Notes: generated from the sequence alone by a model not told the origin. DNA of 64,000 bases from Bacteroidota bacterium (GCA_016706865.1 JADJIS010000003.1:1736001-1800000), one strand, 5' to 3'. Counted from the stretch's first letter, positions 43,466 to 53,738 are shown. Numbers and translations are program-made.

Positions 43466-45754
43466 ATGAAACGAATATTTACACTCCTTTTTAGCACCTT
43501 AGTCGTTATAACGGCTGGTTTTACTCAAACGGGCTCGGTTCGAGGATTTGTTTATGATATTGATAATGGAGAACCCGTGCCGTATGTAAACGTAATTGTG
43601 TTAAAAACTGACAATATTGGTGCACCAACCGATGAAAACGGATTTTTCTCCATTGCCACGGTTCCTGCCGGAAATCAAACACTCATACTAACCTATATTG
43701 GGTACGATACTCTGTTATTTCCAATAAAAGTGGAAGCTGGCGGCATTACAAGTGTAAAATTAGAACTCAAACAATCGGGAATTACCTTAGATGGGGTAAC
43801 CATTTCCTCCAAAACAACTTCAAAATTGGAAGAAGTTAGCATTTCAACAACCACTATAACACCAACCCAGATCAAACGATTACCTTCAGTAGGTGGAGAG
43901 CCTGATCTTGCCCAATATTTACAAATTTTACCCGGTGTGATTTTTACCGGTGATCAGGGTGGACAACTTTACATTCGGGGCGGTTCACCTATTCAGAATA
44001 AAGTTTTATTGGATGGCATGGTGATCTATAATCCCTTCCACTCCATTGGATTATTCAGTGTTTTCGAAACCGATATTATCAGAAATGTGGACGTTTATAC
44101 CGGCGGATTCAGTGCCGAATATGGGGATAGAATTTCTGCAGTGATCGACATTAACACCCGCGATGGAAATAAAAAAGAAACAGTTGGGGAAGTGTCTGCT
44201 AGTCCGTTCATGGCGAGATTACTATTGGAAGGACCAATAAAAAAACCAAGTGCGGATAAATCAAGCCTTACCTATTTGATCACGGCAAAACATTCCTATT
44301 TGGATAAAACATCAAAAATTATTTATCCTTATGTAAATAATCAGGAAGGCATTTTAGGAAATAATGGTATACCATATTCTTTTACAGATGTTTATGGAAA
44401 GTTATCCCTCAATTCAGAAACCGGAAATAAAATAAATTTATTCGGATTTAATTTCCGCGACAGCGTTAATTATTCTGATGTTACAAATTTCCATTGGAGT
44501 TCAATTGGTGCAGGAACAAACTTTGTAATTGTACCCACCGAATCAAATATGCTTATTGAAGGTGTTTTTGCCTATTCCAATTACGAGATGGTGCAAAATG
44601 AAGCCGATGAAAAACCGCGCAACAGTCTTGTGGGTGGATTTAACGGAGGAATGGATTTTACTTATTATCGCCCTCATGGAGATGTACAATACGGTGTGGA
44701 GGTTATTGGATTTCAAACCAATTACGAATTTTTTAATCGTTTGGGAATAAAATACGAACAACAACAATATACCACCGAACTTGGAACTTACGTGAAATAT
44801 CGACGCGCTTTCAGTAAAAAGTTTGTAATTGAACCAAGTATTCGTATTCAATATTATGCATCGTTGAGTGAATTTTCACCGGAACCTCGTATAGGTATGA
44901 AATACAATATCACCGACAGGATCCGAATTAAATTTGCGGGTGGTTTATACAGTCAGAATTTAATTTCTACCAAAAGTGATCGCGATGTGGTGAATTTATT
45001 TACTGGATTTTTATCAGGACCTGATGATGACCTTTATACTTTTGATGGAGAAGATGCAAAATCAAAATTGCAGCGTAGCATTCATGCAATTGGTGGTATT
45101 GAAATTGACCCCTCTGATTTTATGGAATTAAATATTGAACCTTATATTAAATATTTTACACAATTAATTGAAATTAATCGGCAAAAAGTTACCTTAAGGG
45201 ACCCCGATTTTGCAACGGAAACAGGCAGAGCTTACGGTGTGGATTTTTCCATGAAATATGAGCGTAAAGCATGGTATTTCTGGACAGCCTATTCCATTGG
45301 TTATGTAAAACGCGACGATGGGCAACAGGTTTATCCTCCACATTACGATAGAAGACATAACCTGAACTTTTTAGGTACTTATGATCTCAAGAAAAAATGG
45401 GAATTCAGTGCACGTTGGAATTTAGGTTCCGGATTTCCTTTCACTCAAACTGCAGGATTTTACGAAATGATTGATTTCCTCGACGGTATCAGTACCGATT
45501 ATACAACCGCAAATGGTTCACTTGGCATTATTTACGACGACAAATTGAATGGAGGAAGATTGCCCTATTACCACCGTTTTGATATAGGTGCAAAACGCAA
45601 TATCTATTTTCCCAATAAAAATAAAATGGAGATAAACGCCAGTGTAACAAATATTTACAACAGAGAAAATATTTTCTATTTTGATCGTATTCGTTATGAA
45701 CGCGTAAATCAACTACCTATATTACCATCAATTGCAGTGAGTTATGGATTTTAA
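43466..45754 (+). CDS. TonB-dependent outer-membrane receptor
   Basis: A 762-residue outer-membrane protein: signal peptide MKRIFTLLFSTLVVITAGFTQ, carboxypeptidase-regulatory-like domain (about 22-110, GSVRGFVYDIDNGEPVPYVNVIVLKTDNIGAPTDENGFFSIATVPAGNQTL), and plug domain (about 125-230, PSVGGEPDLAQYLQILPGVIFTGDQGGQLYIRGGSPIQNKVLLDGMVIYNP). The beta-barrel ends in the terminal aromatic of AVSYGF. No SusD-like partner is near; ligand unknown. It is the second such receptor in the window and is clearly different in sequence from the one near 8 kb. It faces a small membrane-protein gene tail to tail with a 9-bp gap. Confidence 0.92.
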   Translation: MKRIFTLLFSTLVVITAGFTQTGSVRGFVYDIDNGEPVPYVNVIVLKTDNIGAPTDENGFFSIATVPAGNQTLILTYIGYDTLLFPIKVEAGGITSVKLELKQSGITLDGVTISSKTTSKLEEVSISTTTITPTQIKRLPSVGGEPDLAQYLQILPGVIFTGDQGGQLYIRGGSPIQNKVLLDGMVIYNPFHSIGLFSVFETDIIRNVDVYTGGFSAEYGDRISAVIDINTRDGNKKETVGEVSASPFMARLLLEGPIKKPSADKSSLTYLITAKHSYLDKTSKIIYPYVNNQEGILGNNGIPYSFTDVYGKLSLNSETGNKINLFGFNFRDSVNYSDVTNFHWSSIGAGTNFVIVPTESNMLIEGVFAYSNYEMVQNEADEKPRNSLVGGFNGGMDFTYYRPHGDVQYGVEVIGFQTNYEFFNRLGIKYEQQQYTTELGTYVKYRRAFSKKFVIEPSIRIQYYASLSEFSPEPRIGMKYNITDRIRIKFAGGLYSQNLISTKSDRDVVNLFTGFLSGPDDDLYTFDGEDAKSKLQRSIHAIGGIEIDPSDFMELNIEPYIKYFTQLIEINRQKVTLRDPDFATETGRAYGVDFSMKYERKAWYFWTAYSIGYVKRDDGQQVYPPHYDRRHNLNFLGTYDLKKKWEFSARWNLGSGFPFTQTAGFYEMIDFLDGISTDYTTANGSLGIIYDDKLNGGRLPYYHRFDIGAKRNIYFPNKNKMEINASVTNIYNRENIFYFDRIRYERVNQLPILPSIAVSYGF

Positions 45755-45763
45755 TATTATATA

Positions 45764-46189
45764 TTAAAGCCCCATACCCATCATTGTTAATACGAAAATT
45801 GCAAGGTTCATTATTACAAGTATCCCCATAAACAGGAATAGGGAATGCAATTTTTTAAATGCAACTTCCAGATTAAAGGAATTATTATCTCTTGCATATC
45901 TTATAAAATTAACAGCACTCTGGTATAAAAAAATATTGGGAAACAGGCCTATTACTAAAAATATAACCATTACAACCATCATACCTTTGGCAAAGGAATT
46001 ACCAAGAGCACTTACATCACCCATCATCAGATCGGGAATTACAAACAGTGAAACTCCAAACATAACCAAAAACATAAACCCACATATCGCAACAAACTGC
46101 ATCCACTTTGCTGCTTTAAGCAAATAATTAAGCGTTACACCGCTAATTTGATCCTGATCCGTGATCTCTTGTTGGTCGAGTAGACTCAT
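45764..46189 (-). CDS. Small membrane protein, DUF5362-like
   Basis: A 141-residue protein with three strong hydrophobic helices (about 33-55 FVAICGFMFLVMFGVSLFVIP, 70-95 MMVVMVIFLVIGLFPNIFLYQSA, 118-140 LFLFMGILVIMNLAIFVLTMMG) and polar ends. The arrangement, with the second helix followed by AVNFIRYARDNN, fits the Bacteroidota family labelled DUF5362. No function is known. Probably inner-membrane. Confidence 0.75.
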   Translation of the reverse strand: MSLLDQQEITDQDQISGVTLNYLLKAAKWMQFVAICGFMFLVMFGVSLFVIPDLMMGDVSALGNSFAKGMMVVMVIFLVIGLFPNIFLYQSAVNFIRYARDNNSFNLEVAFKKLHSLFLFMGILVIMNLAIFVLTMMGMGL

Positions 46190-46221
46190 AGTTTAATAAT
46201 TTTAAATATGTTCGAAAAAAA

Positions 46222-46293
46222 ATGCCACCAATACACGAATAAAAAATCAAACAAATCATCAATTTGGCTTTTCATTCATGCATTCGTGGCATA
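46222..46293. repeat. Imperfect inverted repeat ATGCCAC...GTGGCAT
   Basis: About 19-bp arms (16 matches) surround an AT-rich loop of some 35 bp between two minus-strand genes. Reads as ATGCCACCAATACACGAAT and ATTCATGCATTCGTGGCAT. It may end or process the upstream transcript. Confidence 0.55.
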
Positions 46294-46320
46294 ATTTAAT
46301 TTTATTCCATTCAAGCAAAC

Positions 46321-48699
46321 CTAGTCTTTCATCAACCTCACAATTATCTCTCCGCTTTCATTTTTTATCTTTACAATATAATTTCCTGAAATTAATTGTG
46401 ATGTATTTAATTCAACAATATTGTTTGAATTATATTTATAAGCGATATTAATTCTTTGTCCAAGCAGATCATAAATTTCAATTGTTTGAGGATCAAAATC
46501 CATTAATTCAATTATTACAAATTCATTGGCCGGATTTGGATATACATTTAATAATGCTTCTTGTATGGTATTAATTTCTGTCGTAGAAATTACTTTACAA
46601 TTAGTATTTTCTCCATATGCATTGGATGCTGTTAAACATACATTGTAATCGCCATCCACCGGATATGCGTGAACAGGATTTTGAACAGTTGAATTACCAC
46701 CATCACCAAATTCCCAGAACCATTCTGTAGGACTGTTTGTAGAAATATCGGTAAAAGATGCATTTAATCCGCTAAAGGAAAAAGTAAAATCAGCAGCAGG
46801 TAATAAATACTCAGTGCTATCGATTACAACCGGTAAACAATATACTTCAAATCCCAATGCATTAGTTGCAGTTAAACAAACAGTGAAAGTTGATTCCGTT
46901 AAATAAGTATGCACAGGATTTTGCAAAGTACTTGTTCCACCATCACCAAAATTCCAGCTCCAGGAAGTTGGAGAATTTAATGTGAGATCAGTAAATGTTA
47001 CAACCGGATCACCTGTATAAGTAAATGCTGCATCGGGAGGTAAAATTACTGTTACGGCAGAGCAATAAGTATCCGTTCCGTAAGGATTATTTGCTGTTAA
47101 ACAAACATTATAAGTTCCTGCAGTTGCATATTCGTGAATAGGATTTTCTTCTGTAGCAGTGGTTGCATCACCGAAATCCCATAAATAACATCCATAAGAA
47201 TTAGTAGACAAATTAGTGAATGTAACCTCACCTATATCGGCAACATAACTGAAATTTGCATTTGGCATTGTCGGTACAAAACTTTCGGCATCCCAGGCTG
47301 CATATAGAATATTATTTTCTACAACAGGATCTCCTTCAATAAAAATTCCGGGTTCATAATCTTGTTGCCAGATGGCCTGCACTTTTCCACCATTCACTCT
47401 GTCGTTTACATAAACATAAAAATTTTCTTCCCCATCTTCAGCAGACTCTGTTAAATTTACAGGTGTCGACCAGGTAATTCCGCCGTCATCAGAATACATT
47501 CCAAAAAGATCGCGGAAAGATTGTGCATTAAAATTTAATGGGTCATCAAAAATATCGGTGTATTCAATTTTCATTGCGAAGATCACATATAATCTTCCTG
47601 AAATAGCATCCCAGGTTCCACCGGGTGAACTTGAAATTCCTGCACTTCTATAATTAAAAGTACTTAAACCAATTCCTGCATAAGGATCAGATAAACAATC
47701 ATCATTATTCCAATCCAATTCGGTATCAATTACTTCGGCACCAGCCATACCGTTTGTCCAATGCCATATACCTGAAGTTCTCCAGTTTACTGTCCAAAAT
47801 CCCGCAAAGGCATCACTGTAAATCCTATAATATCCTGAAAAAATATGTAGGGTTCCATCATCCTCCATTATCATATCGTGATACCCGTCGTTTGTTGCAA
47901 CGGTATCGGTAATTCCATCCAGATCGACATCTGTTTGCACAGCACCGGTATAGTTATCATAAGGGAAATCTATAACTGTAATTTTTTCCCATGACCCATC
48001 ATTTCCATAATCGTCGGAGTGCAATAAAAGCAGATCGGAATTTATCATCCCAAATAAAACATACACATCAGAACCATATACAGATATCTGATAAGAATCT
48101 GCGCCATTTGTAATGGCCGGCATACCATCAGCAGCAGTTAAAAATGGAAGTGCATAATTTAAAATAGCCCATGTTAATCCTCCATCATCTGAACGTGAAA
48201 AATTAAGATTTGTAATAACTTGTGTATCAGCGTTTACAACATAAATATCATCAGTACCTTCGGGTGAACAAGCTACAGGCCAAATTCCCCGTATGTCATC
48301 GGAGCCATCTAATTCTGTCCACACATTCGAACCTATTGCATCATTTGCAAATAATTGCATTCTGTTAGCACCCGCATCATGGGCTACAATAACCTCATGG
48401 TCTTCCACTAATAATAATTCGCCAAAACCTGTGCGCACTGTTTCAATGCGAACGGTAGGTGCTGCAGCCCAGGCCACACCATCATAATGCTGATAAAACA
48501 TTCCGCGGTCGAGGAAGGCTCCACCAAAATCTGTAGATCCGGTCCAGATGGCAGAAATTGTTCCATCATCATAAACTTTGATACGGTTCTTCGATGCATT
48601 ATTTGACTGTGCATCGTAAGTAGTTGTTCCAATTATTGTTTGTGCTGCCAAAAGTGCACTCAAAAATACTGTTGAAATAAGGAGTGAAAGTTTTCTCAT
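46321..48699 (-). CDS. Secreted sialidase-like propeller protein with three PKD domains and T9SS domain
   Basis: A 792-residue exported protein (signal peptide MRKLSLLISTVFLSALLAAQ). Residues about 20-475 form an Asp-rich beta-propeller with SxDDGGxTW signatures (FSRSDDGGLTWAILN, MYSDDGGITWSTPVNLTE) as in BNR/sialidase-like proteins. No sialidase catalytic set was identified. Three PKD domains follow (YLWDFGDATTATEENPIHEY; WSWNFGDGGTSTLQNPVHTY; WFWEFGDGGNSTVQNPVHAY), then a T9SS type-A domain (VYPNPANEFVIIELMDF ... LISGNYIVKIKNESGE). It is paralogous over its N-terminal half to the protein encoded next to it. Confidence 0.87.
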   Translation of the reverse strand: MRKLSLLISTVFLSALLAAQTIIGTTTYDAQSNNASKNRIKVYDDGTISAIWTGSTDFGGAFLDRGMFYQHYDGVAWAAAPTVRIETVRTGFGELLLVEDHEVIVAHDAGANRMQLFANDAIGSNVWTELDGSDDIRGIWPVACSPEGTDDIYVVNADTQVITNLNFSRSDDGGLTWAILNYALPFLTAADGMPAITNGADSYQISVYGSDVYVLFGMINSDLLLLHSDDYGNDGSWEKITVIDFPYDNYTGAVQTDVDLDGITDTVATNDGYHDMIMEDDGTLHIFSGYYRIYSDAFAGFWTVNWRTSGIWHWTNGMAGAEVIDTELDWNNDDCLSDPYAGIGLSTFNYRSAGISSSPGGTWDAISGRLYVIFAMKIEYTDIFDDPLNFNAQSFRDLFGMYSDDGGITWSTPVNLTESAEDGEENFYVYVNDRVNGGKVQAIWQQDYEPGIFIEGDPVVENNILYAAWDAESFVPTMPNANFSYVADIGEVTFTNLSTNSYGCYLWDFGDATTATEENPIHEYATAGTYNVCLTANNPYGTDTYCSAVTVILPPDAAFTYTGDPVVTFTDLTLNSPTSWSWNFGDGGTSTLQNPVHTYLTESTFTVCLTATNALGFEVYCLPVVIDSTEYLLPAADFTFSFSGLNASFTDISTNSPTEWFWEFGDGGNSTVQNPVHAYPVDGDYNVCLTASNAYGENTNCKVISTTEINTIQEALLNVYPNPANEFVIIELMDFDPQTIEIYDLLGQRINIAYKYNSNNIVELNTSQLISGNYIVKIKNESGEIIVRLMKD

Positions 48700-48810
48700 A
48701 CTGATGTGTTTTTTTGTGACCGCCAGTTGACGGACGAGTTAAGAAAAATAAATCCGATAGTAATATTAATAAATATTAAACAAATATTCAATTCGGCAAA
48801 TTTTTATAAA

Positions 48811-48846
48811 AAAAAACCTCCGACCGAAGTATCGACCGGAGGTTTT
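48811..48846 (-). terminator. Terminator of the second propeller gene
   Basis: Perfect AAAACCTCCG / CGGAGGTTTT stem with a 14-base loop, 16 bp after the stop codon on the minus strand. A T-run follows on that strand. Confidence 0.9.
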
Positions 48847-48862
48847 TATGTTTGAATTAATA

Positions 48863-50884
48863 TCAGTTGATCATAACAGTTTTTGTAATTACGTTTCCGT
48901 TATAGGTAACCATTACATAATAAATTCCTGCCGGAGCATCACTTAAATCGATAGGCAGTTGATAATTAAATTCACGAGGGGTATCATTACTTTCGTAAAC
49001 CACCTGACCTGTTGAATTCAAAATAAGTGTGTTTGCTTCAGAATCCTCAAAACCATTTAATTCAAGATTAAAATTACCATCGGATGGATTTGGGAAAAGG
49101 TCAATGGATTGACGGCTTTCACCTTCTCTTAAAGGAAGTGTAGTGAAATAAGCAATTTCTGAATAGGGAGAAATTTCACCCGCTGCATAACAAACAGTTT
49201 TAACACGGAAACCATAAGTAGTTTCAGGTTCCAACTTTCCTTCTGCAATTACAAAAAGATTTGTATTTGGTCTTTTTTTACCAACTGTTGCAAGATCATC
49301 AGCCATCCAGAATGCTACTATATATTGTTCAGCCATATCTACAGCATCCCAATGCATAACTGCAGATGTGGAAGTAATTGCATCAGCATATAATCCACCG
49401 GGACCTGTAACATAATTACATGTCATTGGTGTTACACCAAAGTCTTCAGCTGAGTAGCCATTATACATTATATTATTTACACCAATTGGATCCAGATCTG
49501 TAACAGTGGTTCCGGGATAAACATCTTCCTGCCAAACCATATGCACTTTTCCTCCGGTAAATTCAGGATAAACGGAAGTATATACATTTTCTTTTCCAGA
49601 TTCTGCAGTGTTTGTAAGATTAACCGGAGTTGACCAAGTGGAACCATTATCATCGCTATAAACTCCAAAAATATCTCTGAAAGATTGAGCGGATAAATTT
49701 AATGGATCTGCAAAAAGATCGGTATATTCTATCGGCATTGTATAAGTTAGATAATATCTTCCTGTTGCCGGATCAATTGCCCCACCGGGCATAGAAACAA
49801 TACCGGGATAACGGTAATGAGACCTGAATGCACCAATTCCTGCTAAAGGATCGTTTAATCCATCAGCATTATCCCAATCTAATGTAAGATCAATTTTTAC
49901 TGCTTCATCCATACCTGTATGCCATTGCCAGATACCCATTGCACCCTCATATTGATAAGACCAAAAAGAACCAATTCCGTCGTTGTAAATTTTTACATAT
50001 CCTGTATAAATATGAACATCACCAGATGCATCAATAAACATATTGTGATTCGCATCCGTAGTTTCCACTACATCTGTAACAAAATCACCATTCACATCAG
50101 TTTGTGTCAATCCATCATAATTATCAATTGGAAAATCGTGAATTACACTGCTGGTCCATGTGCCAACTGCACCATTTGAAGCGGAATGCAACAATACAAG
50201 ATCAGAATTTGGAACACCATATAAAATATATACATTAGTTCCGTAGACTGCAAGCTGATAGGTTTCTGCAGCAGCAATGAGTCCGGTAGACATGCCTGGA
50301 ATACCTTCTGCAGCTGTTAAGAAAGGAACAGTGGTATTTAAAACGGTCCATGTAATTCCACCATCATCAGAACGGGAAAAACGCAATTCTGTTGGTGGAT
50401 TTGCATTTGCATTTAATACATAAATATCATCAGTTCCTTCTGGACAAACTGCTGCAGGCCAGAATCCAACAATATCATCAGAGCCCGCTATTTCGGTCCA
50501 TGTTGTTCCACCTATGGAAGCATTTGCATAAAGTTGCTGAGAAACAACAGCACCATCGTGTGCTATCATAACTTCATGATCCATTACTGTTATTACTTCA
50601 CCAAAACCGGTTTTAGTTGTTTCCACACGAGCAGCAGGAAATGCACCCCATGTAGCACCATTATAATGATTAAAGAACATACCACGATCAGGGTTAGTGG
50701 TTCCTACTGTATAATCAGTTGAACCTGTCCAGGCGGCTGATATTTTCCCATCATCATATACTGAGATTCTGTGTTTAGCTCCATTATTGGATTGCACATC
50801 ATAAGAGGTGGTCCCAATAATTGTTTGTGAGATCATTACTGAGGAGGCTATCAGTAACATCGGGAGTAAAATTCCTTTTTTCAT
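48863..50884 (-). CDS. Secreted sialidase-like propeller protein with FN3-type domain and T9SS domain
   Basis: A 673-residue exported protein (signal peptide MKKGILLPMLLIASSVMISQ). Residues 20-480 match the propeller of the neighbour encoded at 46321-48699 almost segment by segment (TIIGTTSYDVQSNNGAKHRISVYDDGKISAAWTGSTDY; RFSRSDDGGITWTVLN; SFRDIFGVYSDDNGSTWSTPVNLT). The tail differs: one fibronectin-III-like domain (about 500-585, ITSTSAVMHWDAVDMAEQYIVAFW) replaces the three PKD domains, then a T9SS sorting domain (LFPNPSDGNFNLELNGF ... APAGIYYVMVTYNG). Confidence 0.87.
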   Translation of the reverse strand: MKKGILLPMLLIASSVMISQTIIGTTSYDVQSNNGAKHRISVYDDGKISAAWTGSTDYTVGTTNPDRGMFFNHYNGATWGAFPAARVETTKTGFGEVITVMDHEVMIAHDGAVVSQQLYANASIGGTTWTEIAGSDDIVGFWPAAVCPEGTDDIYVLNANANPPTELRFSRSDDGGITWTVLNTTVPFLTAAEGIPGMSTGLIAAAETYQLAVYGTNVYILYGVPNSDLVLLHSASNGAVGTWTSSVIHDFPIDNYDGLTQTDVNGDFVTDVVETTDANHNMFIDASGDVHIYTGYVKIYNDGIGSFWSYQYEGAMGIWQWHTGMDEAVKIDLTLDWDNADGLNDPLAGIGAFRSHYRYPGIVSMPGGAIDPATGRYYLTYTMPIEYTDLFADPLNLSAQSFRDIFGVYSDDNGSTWSTPVNLTNTAESGKENVYTSVYPEFTGGKVHMVWQEDVYPGTTVTDLDPIGVNNIMYNGYSAEDFGVTPMTCNYVTGPGGLYADAITSTSAVMHWDAVDMAEQYIVAFWMADDLATVGKKRPNTNLFVIAEGKLEPETTYGFRVKTVCYAAGEISPYSEIAYFTTLPLREGESRQSIDLFPNPSDGNFNLELNGFEDSEANTLILNSTGQVVYESNDTPREFNYQLPIDLSDAPAGIYYVMVTYNGNVITKTVMIN

Positions 50885-51000
50885 TTTAAATATTTTTGGT
50901 TAATAAAAGTTAATATTAGGTATTATGCATGACAAATTCAAAGCAAATTTCAAAGAATATTTATCATTCCTGAAAATTATTGAAAAAGAAAGGAAGAGCT

Positions 51001-51008
51001 TACCTTTG
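51001..51008 (+). promoter_or_regulatory. -7 box (TACCTTTG) of trhO
   Basis: Perfect TAnnTTTG with an ATTG at 50979-50982, 18 bp upstream, as a plausible -33 element. The leader would be about 45 bases. Confidence 0.55.
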
Positions 51009-51060
51009 CAGCGTTTATTGAGATTTCACCCGGCCTGCAACCGGATACAAAATTTCTTTT

Positions 51061-52119
51061 ATGGCTTTATTATACAACAGAATTTCTCACATTGAGTTGA
51101 AACAGCAAATGCTGGAATCCAACGAAAAAAGAATTACCCTTTCCTTTTACGAATATTTTCCAATAGATGATCCGCAACAATTTCGCGATATGTTGTTTGC
51201 ACAATTAACAATATTAAATGTATTTGGAAGAATATATGTTGCGAACGAAGGAATTAACGCACAAATAAGTGTACCCGAATACAACATGGATGCCTTTACC
51301 TTTTTTATTAATTCTGTTGTTAAATCAGAACAATTTATCGATCCCGAAACAGGCATTAAAAAATTGCGATTAAATATTGCTGTTGATGATGATGGAAAAT
51401 CTTTTTGGGTATTAAAAATAAAAGTGCGCAATAAAATTGTCGCCGATGGAATTGATGACCCCACCTTTAGCATGGCGGAAAAAGGCAAATATGTGGACGC
51501 CGAAAAATTTAATTCCATGACCAATGATGAAAATACGATTGTTGTTGATATGCGCAATCACTATGAATTTGAAGTTGGTCATTTTGAAAATGCAATTGAA
51601 ATTCCAAGTGATACATTTCGCGAACAATTACCCATGGCCGCAGATCTATTAAAAGATAAAAAGGATGCGAACATCATAATGTATTGCACCGGTGGAATTC
51701 GCTGTGAGAAGGCCAGTGCTTATATGTTACACAATGGATTTAAAAATGTATATCACCTGGAAGGCGGAATTATTAATTATGCAAATAAAATTAAATCCGA
51801 AAATCTTGAAAATAAATTCTTAGGCAAAAATTTCGTTTTCGACGACAGACTAGGCGAAAGAATTGGTGATGAAATTATTTCCACCTGCCATCAGTGCAAT
51901 AAACCCGCCGACACGCATACCAATTGTGTAAATTCCGGTTGTCATCTCTTATTTATTCAATGTACCGAATGTGCAATTAAATTCGGAGGATGTTGTTCAC
52001 AAGAATGTTATAACATCATCCAACTTCCCGAAGAAGAACAAAAACTTTTACGAAAAGGAATTGATAAAGGGCAGAATATTTTTAATAAATCGAGGTTGCG
52101 AAAACGCAACTTTAATTGA
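51061..52119 (+). CDS. trhO: tRNA uridine-34 hydroxylase TrhO (rhodanese family, YceA)
   Basis: A 352-residue protein that makes 5-hydroxyuridine at tRNA position 34. The N-terminal acylphosphatase-like domain is seen as YEYFPIDDPQQFRDML...NVFGRIYVANEGINAQIS. The central rhodanese domain (about 150-245) carries the active-site loop MYCTGGIRCEKASAYM, with the nucleophilic Cys. The C-terminal Cys-rich tail (CHQCNKPADTHTNCVNSGCHLLFIQC, CCSQECYN) is the usual zinc-type cluster of this family. The stop is immediately followed by a CAATTGACAATTG repeat. Confidence 0.93.
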   Translation: MALLYNRISHIELKQQMLESNEKRITLSFYEYFPIDDPQQFRDMLFAQLTILNVFGRIYVANEGINAQISVPEYNMDAFTFFINSVVKSEQFIDPETGIKKLRLNIAVDDDGKSFWVLKIKVRNKIVADGIDDPTFSMAEKGKYVDAEKFNSMTNDENTIVVDMRNHYEFEVGHFENAIEIPSDTFREQLPMAADLLKDKKDANIIMYCTGGIRCEKASAYMLHNGFKNVYHLEGGIINYANKIKSENLENKFLGKNFVFDDRLGERIGDEIISTCHQCNKPADTHTNCVNSGCHLLFIQCTECAIKFGGCCSQECYNIIQLPEEEQKLLRKGIDKGQNIFNKSRLRKRNFN

Positions 52120-52450
52120 CAATTGATAATTGACAATTGACAATTGGAGCAAAGAGTTTAATTGTTTATTTTACTTCTTTGCCACAAGTTTTTATTAAGT
52201 AAAATGGTAAATTAAATTTACTTCATCAAAAATTTCAAGTTTTCCTCCTGCAATAAATTCCTTATTATTTACATTTCACATTTACTTCTAAGCAAGGATA
52301 TAGATTATCCTCCCAACTTCTAACCCAATTGTCAATTCTCAATTGTCAATTCTCAATTCCTTCAAAAACCTCTATTTCCACGCAGGTCTAAAACCATCCT
52401 CCCGACCTTTAGCCTCCATTCTCAATTCTCAACTCTCAATTCTCAATTCT
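52118..52450. repeat. CAATTGACAATTG / ATTCTCAATTCTC phrase repeats between trhO and metK
   Basis: The 365-bp gap has no gene. GACAATTGATAATTG-type phrases abut the trhO stop (52118-52146). CAATTGTCAATTCTCAATTG and TCAATTCTCAACTC recur at 52326-52450, close to the metK promoter. Between them the DNA is AT-rich and unremarkable. No SAM riboswitch was recognised. Confidence 0.7.
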
Positions 52451-52454
52451 TTCC

Positions 52455-52462
52455 TATCTTTG
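52455..52462 (+). promoter_or_regulatory. -7 box (TATCTTTG) of metK
   Basis: Perfect TAnnTTTG 22 bp before the metK ATG. No clear -33 element, because the upstream bases belong to a phrase repeat. Confidence 0.55.
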
Positions 52463-52484
52463 CACCCTAAATTTTAAACCAAAC

Positions 52485-53738
52485 ATGTCATTTTTATTCA
52501 CCTCAGAGAGTGTAAGCGAAGGGCATCCTGATAAGGTTGCGGATCAGATATCGGATGCATTAATAGATCATTTTTTGGCTTTTGACCCAGACAGCAAGGT
52601 AGCTTGTGAAACTTTGGTAACTACTGGTCAGGTATTTCTTGCCGGAGAAGTGCGTTCGAAAACGTATTTGGATGTGCAACAAATTGCCAGAGATGTGATA
52701 GCCCGAATTGGTTACACAAAGAGTGAATATATGTTTGAGGCTAATTCTTGCGGTATATTGTCAGCTATTCACGAACAGAGTCCAGATATTCATCAGGGAG
52801 TTGTTAGAAAGAAAAAAGCAGAACAAGGTGCAGGTGATCAGGGGATGATGTTCGGTTATGCAAGCAGAGAAACAGATAATTATATGCCACTTTCACTGGA
52901 GATCGCAAATTTATTGTTGCGTGAACTGGCTGCTATCAGAAAAGAAGGCAAGATCATGAAATACCTACGTCCAGATTCAAAAAGTCAGGTAACGATAGAA
53001 TATGATGATAATAAAACTCCGTTGCGTATTGATACTATTGTAGTTTCCACACAACACGATGATTTTGCAGAAGAGAAAAAAATGCTGGATGCAATTAAAA
53101 AAGATGTGGAGGAGATCTTAATTCCCCGTGTAAAAAAATTATTGCCTAAACGCAATCAGAAATTATTTGATGGCAATTTTACCTTACATGTGAATCCAAC
53201 AGGAAAATTTGTGATAGGCGGACCACATGGTGATACCGGATTAACGGGAAGAAAGATCATTGTTGATACATATGGCGGTAAAGGTGCACACGGTGGTGGT
53301 GCCTTCAGTGGAAAAGATCCATCCAAAGTTGACCGTTCAGCAGCATATGCTGTTCGACATATTGCAAAAAATATGGTTGCAGCGGGTTTATGCGACGAAG
53401 TATTAGTGCAGGTTGCTTATGCTATCGGTGTTGCTAAACCTGTTGGATTATATATTGATACTTATAATACTGCAAAAGTAAAAATGAGTGATGGGGAGAT
53501 ATCTAAAAAAATAGAAAAGATATTCGATCTGCGCCCTTATTCTATAGAACAACGTTTTAAATTACGCACTCCAATTTATGCAGAAACTGCAGCATACGGT
53601 CATATGGGTCGCGATACCAAGATCGTTGAAAAAACTTTCAAAGACGGCAGCGGAAGAAAGATCAAAATGAAAGTGGAATTATTTCCATGGGAGAAATTGG
53701 ATTACAAAGACGCGATCAAAAAATCGTTCAAGTTGTAA
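52485..53738 (+). CDS. metK: S-adenosylmethionine synthetase MetK
   Basis: A 417-residue enzyme forming SAM from methionine and ATP. Signatures: SEGHPDKVADQISDALID (ATP/Mg site), the GAGDQGMMFGYA methionine-loop motif, GGPHGDTGLTGRKIIVDTYGG, and the P-loop-like GKGAHGGGAFSGKDPSKVDRSAAYA. Longer than the E. coli enzyme (about 384) by some 30 residues, mostly an insertion after residue 170 (DDFAEEKKMLDAIKKDVEE), which is common in Bacteroidota. Intact. Confidence 0.97.
   Translation: MSFLFTSESVSEGHPDKVADQISDALIDHFLAFDPDSKVACETLVTTGQVFLAGEVRSKTYLDVQQIARDVIARIGYTKSEYMFEANSCGILSAIHEQSPDIHQGVVRKKKAEQGAGDQGMMFGYASRETDNYMPLSLEIANLLLRELAAIRKEGKIMKYLRPDSKSQVTIEYDDNKTPLRIDTIVVSTQHDDFAEEKKMLDAIKKDVEEILIPRVKKLLPKRNQKLFDGNFTLHVNPTGKFVIGGPHGDTGLTGRKIIVDTYGGKGAHGGGAFSGKDPSKVDRSAAYAVRHIAKNMVAAGLCDEVLVQVAYAIGVAKPVGLYIDTYNTAKVKMSDGEISKKIEKIFDLRPYSIEQRFKLRTPIYAETAAYGHMGRDTKIVEKTFKDGSGRKIKMKVELFPWEKLDYKDAIKKSFKL

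Noticed and set aside
52147..52484. SAM riboswitch upstream of metK
   Set aside because: No paired stems of any known SAM aptamer were recognised; the upstream sequence is phrase repeat and the -7 box is only 22 bp from the ATG.
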